Assembly: GCA_028716365.1 (NCBI GenBank)
Contig: JAQUPZ010000005.1
Location: forward strand, 124,001 to 188,000
Reading direction: 5' to 3'
Source of the DNA: Kiritimatiellia bacterium
GTDB taxonomy: Bacteria; Verrucomicrobiota; Kiritimatiellia; UBA8416; YA12-FULL-48-11
DNA length: 64,000 nucleotides
Shown piece by piece: positions 60,548 through 64,000 of this stretch. The notes beneath the pieces were generated by a model, which saw only the letters and a program-made list of their open reading frames with translations, ran no database searches and was not told the DNA's origin. Position 1 is the first letter of the stretch. Every line of letters starts with the position of its first letter. The translations under genes were made by a program, and so were the position numbers.

Positions 60548-62749
60548 ATGAAAATCAAAAACCCTGATGGTTTAACAGGTGACCTCTGGGGCGGCCTCGC
60601 GGCAATGTTTGTGACCCTTCCGTCTGCGATTGCTTTCGGAGTGACAATCTTTGCTCCTCTCGGCGGAACTTATGTGGCTTATGGAGCACTGGCCGGTATT
60701 CTCGGAACCACTGCGCTCGGCCTCATTGCGACCTCTTTTGGAGGTACCAACCGCCTGATCACCGCGCCGTGTGCGCCTGCCGCTGCCATGTTGTCAGCAT
60801 TAGCGATTGAGCTGTCTCAAAAAGGTATAAGCGCAGAGCCAGCCGTTCTTATGCTGATCATCACATGTTTTATGTGCGGCATATTCCAGTTACTTTTCGG
60901 CACTGTTGGTCTTGGACGCTTGATCAAGTACATGCCCTACCCGGTAGTCAGCGGCTATTTGAGTGGCGTCGGCCTTATCATCATTGTCAGCCAGGTCCCC
61001 GAACTCTTTGGTGTACCCAAAGGGATTAATTTCTGGGAAACACTTGGTTCTCCGCAAATGTGGCAGTGGCAGGGCATTGTTATCGGCGCAGTCACGGTGG
61101 CAGTCATGATGGCGGCTCCGTTATTAACCAGGGCCGTTCCGGCCGCTATTCTCGGCCTGATTTCCGGTATCCTTGCGTACCTTGGTCTATGCTTTATAGA
61201 ACCTTCCATGTTCCTTCTTGATGGGAATGCACTTGTCATCGGACGTCTCTGCGATTCGAGTGCCAGCTTAAGCAGCGTGATCTTCGGGCACTGGAAAGCT
61301 TTCGGCGATCTGAACGCCGCCGAACTCAGCAACCTGTTCGTCCCGGCAATAACACTTGCCGTACTCCTTTCAATAGATACGCTGAAAACATGCCTGGTTC
61401 TTGACACGCTCACGCGATCCCGCCACAAATCTAACAGGGAACTGATCGGGCAGGGTCTCGGGAACATGGTTTCGTCTCTCATCGGCGGCATACCGGGTGC
61501 GGGTACAATGGGTGCAACTCTTGTCAACATTTCGAGCGGTGGCCAGACACGTTTGTCGGGCATAATTGAAGGCGTACTTGCGCTTGTAGTATTCCTCATC
61601 CTGGGATCACTGATTGCGTGGGTGCCGATTGCGGCACTCTCGGGTATCCTGATCGTGATCGGGTTCCGGATGCTCGACCGCCACAGTCTGGTACTGCTGA
61701 AGGCGCGTTCGACAGTTCTCGACTTCTTTGTAATCGTAGCCGTCGTGGTGGTTGCACTTACGGTAAGTTTGATTGCGGCTTCAGCTACCGGGATCGCGCT
61801 TGCCATCATGCTTTTCATCCGTGAACAGATTCGCGGCTCAATAATACATAACAAGGCATACGGCAACCACATGTTTTCCAAACAGGTACGCCTGCCGGAA
61901 GAGATGGAGATTCTCGAAAAATACGGTGACCGCACCGTAATCTTCGAGTTGCAGGGCAGTCTCTTTTTCGGCACCACCGACAAGCTGTACACATCGCTTG
62001 AACCCGAATTCAAATCGCGATCCTATGTTATCATCGACATGCGCCGCGTATTATCAGTGGACATAACGGCAGCACACATGCTTGAACAGATCGAAGCCAT
62101 GCTTGCCGATAACAAGGCGTTTCTCATTTTCAGCCGGATTCCGAAAAATGTTTCAGGCGGTCCGGACCTGCGAAAGTATTTCGACCAGATTGGCGAGGTA
62201 AAGTTGAAAAGCCACCTCCAGACATTCGATGAACTGGATGACGCGCTCGAATGGGTCGAAAACCGCATTATCGAAGATGTACACCTCGAGCGGATGCAGG
62301 AAAAACCACTTGAACTGCGGGAAATCGACCTGTTTAAACGCCGCAAAGATAAAACACTCGAGGCCCTCGAGTCATGTATGGAGAAATGTTCGTATAAAGC
62401 CGGTGATAGGATTTTTGTGCTTGGCGACACCGGTGATGATCTTTTCCTGATCCGGCGCGGTACGGTCCGTATCGTACTGCCGCTTGAAGACAAGCAAAGT
62501 TACCACCTGGCGACATTCGGCCGCGGCGACTTTTTTGGCGAAATGGCCTTCCTCGACGGCGCCGCTCGCTCTGCAGATGCAGTGGCATTCACCGACACCG
62601 ACCTGTTTGTACTCTCGCGCAAACGTTTTGACGCCCTGGCCGATGAGCACAAGAAACTTGCGGTCAATCTTATGGAAGGTATTGCGCGGGTACTGGCGAT
62701 CCGTCTACGCTATGCCAATACGGAACTACGCGCTCTGCATATGTCCTGA
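60548..62749 (+). CDS. SulP/SLC26-type anion transporter with STAS and cyclic-nucleotide-binding domains
   Basis: 733 residues in three parts. Residues 1 to about 415 are the SulP membrane core with 10-12 helices (LWGGLAAMFVTLPSAIAFG, RLITAPCAPAAAMLSALA, IGGIPGAGTMGATLVNISSGG, VPIAALSGILIVIGFRML, quoted in parts). Residues about 440-560 form a STAS domain (RTVIFELQGSLFFGTTDKL, YVIIDMRRVLSVDITAAHML). Residues about 605-720 form a cNMP-binding domain (YKAGDRIFVLGDTGDDLFLI, GRGDFFGEMAFLDGAARSADA). It may import sulfate, bicarbonate or a related anion under nucleotide control. The plus strand start at 60548 is divergent from ppx. Confidence 0.88.
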   Translation: MKIKNPDGLTGDLWGGLAAMFVTLPSAIAFGVTIFAPLGGTYVAYGALAGILGTTALGLIATSFGGTNRLITAPCAPAAAMLSALAIELSQKGISAEPAVLMLIITCFMCGIFQLLFGTVGLGRLIKYMPYPVVSGYLSGVGLIIIVSQVPELFGVPKGINFWETLGSPQMWQWQGIVIGAVTVAVMMAAPLLTRAVPAAILGLISGILAYLGLCFIEPSMFLLDGNALVIGRLCDSSASLSSVIFGHWKAFGDLNAAELSNLFVPAITLAVLLSIDTLKTCLVLDTLTRSRHKSNRELIGQGLGNMVSSLIGGIPGAGTMGATLVNISSGGQTRLSGIIEGVLALVVFLILGSLIAWVPIAALSGILIVIGFRMLDRHSLVLLKARSTVLDFFVIVAVVVVALTVSLIAASATGIALAIMLFIREQIRGSIIHNKAYGNHMFSKQVRLPEEMEILEKYGDRTVIFELQGSLFFGTTDKLYTSLEPEFKSRSYVIIDMRRVLSVDITAAHMLEQIEAMLADNKAFLIFSRIPKNVSGGPDLRKYFDQIGEVKLKSHLQTFDELDDALEWVENRIIEDVHLERMQEKPLELREIDLFKRRKDKTLEALESCMEKCSYKAGDRIFVLGDTGDDLFLIRRGTVRIVLPLEDKQSYHLATFGRGDFFGEMAFLDGAARSADAVAFTDTDLFVLSRKRFDALADEHKKLAVNLMEGIARVLAIRLRYANTELRALHMS

Positions 62750-62830
62750 CAAATGGAAAGGTTCCAGGTTACAAGTTGGAAACCCAACATCCTGCTGTTT
62801 ACTCTGTGTCTTTCAACTTTCTTCCCGTCA

Positions 62831-64000
62831 CTACAATCTTGTCTCGATTGCCTTGACTACGGTCCTAAGCGCCTTGACACGCGCGAAGTATTTATCATTT
62901 GCTTCGATGATGGTCCAGGGCGCATAGGTGGTACTGCACTTGGAAAGCATATCGTTGATGGCGGCTTCATATTGCGGCCATTTCTTGCGATTTCGCCAAT
63001 CTTCGTCCGTCAATTTCCACTGCTTCCATTTGATCTTCTGCCGCTCTTTGAACCGCCGCAGTTGTTCGTTCTGATCAATATGCAACCAGAACTTTACAAT
63101 TACAGTACCGAAGTTGGCCAGATGAGCCTCAAATTCATTAATTTCACGATATGCCCGCTGCCATGCCTCGGGCGGGCAAAAACCCTCGATACGTTCGACC
63201 ATGACCCTGCCATACCACGTACGATCGAAAATCGTGATATGTCCGGCCTTGGGAATGCAGTTGGCAAAACGCCATAAATAATGGTGTGCCAGCTCTTCAT
63301 GGGTCGGTGCAGCTATGGGAATCACCTCGTAGCCACGCGGATCAAGGTTTTCCGTCAGCCGCTTGATATTCCCGCCTTTCCCTGCGGCGTCACATCCTTC
63401 ATAACAGATCATAACCGGTATTCTTCGCGTATAAATTTCATACTCAAGAAGACGGATCCGATCCTTGAGGTCGCCAATCTCTTCACTGTATTCATCTTTG
63501 CTCAACTGCTGGGTAAGATCCAGTTTCGAGAGTACGGTTACATTATGGGCAGGCGAAATTGTTGCCTGTGGCTCACTGACGTTCTTTTTAGCAACACTGG
63601 CCCTGGCCAGCGCAGTTTCCAAAGTGCTGACCAAAGTTTCGAATATCTTCAAGGTTGCATATTCCTTGTCATGCGCCTCGATCACCATCCAAGGGGCCTG
63701 GGCAGTGTTGGTCCTCTCAATCATTTCTTCGGCAGCCTTGATATATTTGCCATACTGCTTGTGCTGTTTCCATTCCTCCTTGCCAATCTTCCAGGATAGA
63801 GCCTTGATTTTCTCCTGGGCCTTAAATCGTTTTTCCTGCTCCTTCTTACTGATATGCAACCAGAACTTAATAATTACAGCACCGTCATCACACTGCTGTC
63901 TTTCAAAGGCAAGTATCTCCTCATAAGCCATGGAGCAGTCGGATTTACTCACTTCTTTCTTTATACGCTGTCCCAATACCCGGTCGTACCAGCTCCGGTC
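62831..64000 (-). CDS. Two-domain polyphosphate:AMP phosphotransferase (class II PPK2/PAP), 5' end cut
   Basis: At least 390 residues; the frame is open to the last base (it begins mid-protein with DRSWYDRVLGQRIKK), so the start lies outside the window. Two PPK2 units are visible. The first is partial, ending around YATLKIFETLV. The second is complete, with Walker-A-like YEGCDAAGKGGNIKRL, TIFDRTWYGRVMVERIEGF (lid and Walker B) and FWLHIDQNEQLRRFKERQ. Class II PPK2 phosphorylates AMP to ADP with polyphosphate. It is convergent with the SulP gene and adds a third enzyme to the polyphosphate locus. Confidence 0.92.
   Translation of the reverse strand, partial: DRSWYDRVLGQRIKKEVSKSDCSMAYEEILAFERQQCDDGAVIIKFWLHISKKEQEKRFKAQEKIKALSWKIGKEEWKQHKQYGKYIKAAEEMIERTNTAQAPWMVIEAHDKEYATLKIFETLVSTLETALARASVAKKNVSEPQATISPAHNVTVLSKLDLTQQLSKDEYSEEIGDLKDRIRLLEYEIYTRRIPVMICYEGCDAAGKGGNIKRLTENLDPRGYEVIPIAAPTHEELAHHYLWRFANCIPKAGHITIFDRTWYGRVMVERIEGFCPPEAWQRAYREINEFEAHLANFGTVIVKFWLHIDQNEQLRRFKERQKIKWKQWKLTDEDWRNRKKWPQYEAAINDMLSKCSTTYAPWTIIEANDKYFARVKALRTVVKAIETRL

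Noticed and set aside
60955..62013. 352-residue minus-strand frame inside the SulP gene
   Set aside because: Ser/Arg/Thr-rich shadow of a well-supported transporter gene.
1..64000. rRNA or tRNA genes
   Set aside because: No stretch with tRNA cloverleaf landmarks or rRNA sequence was recognised by eye; a tRNAscan run would settle this.

Overview
The window looks like a chromosomal segment from the Planctomycetes-Verrucomicrobia-Chlamydiae superphylum, most likely Lentisphaerota, Kiritimatiellota or a relative. This is inferred from the gene families (exported ThuA, DUF1080, DUF4091, beta-helix and sialidase proteins, CHAD and PPK proteins) and not from a marker gene. No rRNA or tRNA gene was seen.

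Layout. 1-7.7 kb is an envelope-modification block: a frameshifted sensor histidine kinase, a PagL-like lipid A deacylase, two tandem ArnT-like glycosyltransferases and, on the other strand, an LPS-kinase-like domain fused to a TIM-barrel glycosidase-like domain. 7.8-8.5 kb is a PAS protein. 8.7-33.2 kb is a long run of exported carbohydrate-active and associated proteins: two ThuA proteins, a GH123/DUF4091 enzyme, a Tat-exported TIM-barrel protein, a beta-helix/esterase fusion, a beta-helix/CBM9-like protein, a secreted pyruvyl-transferase-like protein, a clan GH-A enzyme, a propeller-cytochrome c, a CocE-like hydrolase, a PQQ-type propeller, DUF1080, a sialidase and a ceramidase-like enzyme. 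33.3-38.6 kb is an ExbB-ExbD-TPR-VWA operon in which the VWA protein has a TonB-type membrane anchor. argH follows.

40.5-55.1 kb is the centrepiece: a complete chromosomal integron. A divergent integrase gene (intI), a palindromic attI/promoter region and about 27 gene cassettes, all in the same orientation, are bounded by attC sites. For 23 of 27 cassettes the first heptamer of the attC site is the exact reverse complement of the core site at the start of the same cassette, which is the expected signature of circular-cassette insertion. Most cassettes encode small unknown proteins, dominated by membrane, exported and lipoprotein sequences. The first cassette has a HEPN-like protein. Four of the last six cassettes hold toxin-antitoxin pairs (HicBA and three RelE/ParE-type pairs), and these have long leaders with their own near-consensus promoters. 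Two ORF-less palindromic mini-cassettes are present, one carrying a nested double-hairpin insertion.

55.1-64 kb is a polyphosphate locus: an HD-CHAD fusion, ppk1 and ppx in a tight operon, a SulP-STAS-cNMP transporter, and a two-domain PPK2/PAP gene cut by the window end.

Starts were chosen from ribosome binding sites and cassette boundaries. Domain and family names come from motif recognition only; no search was run.
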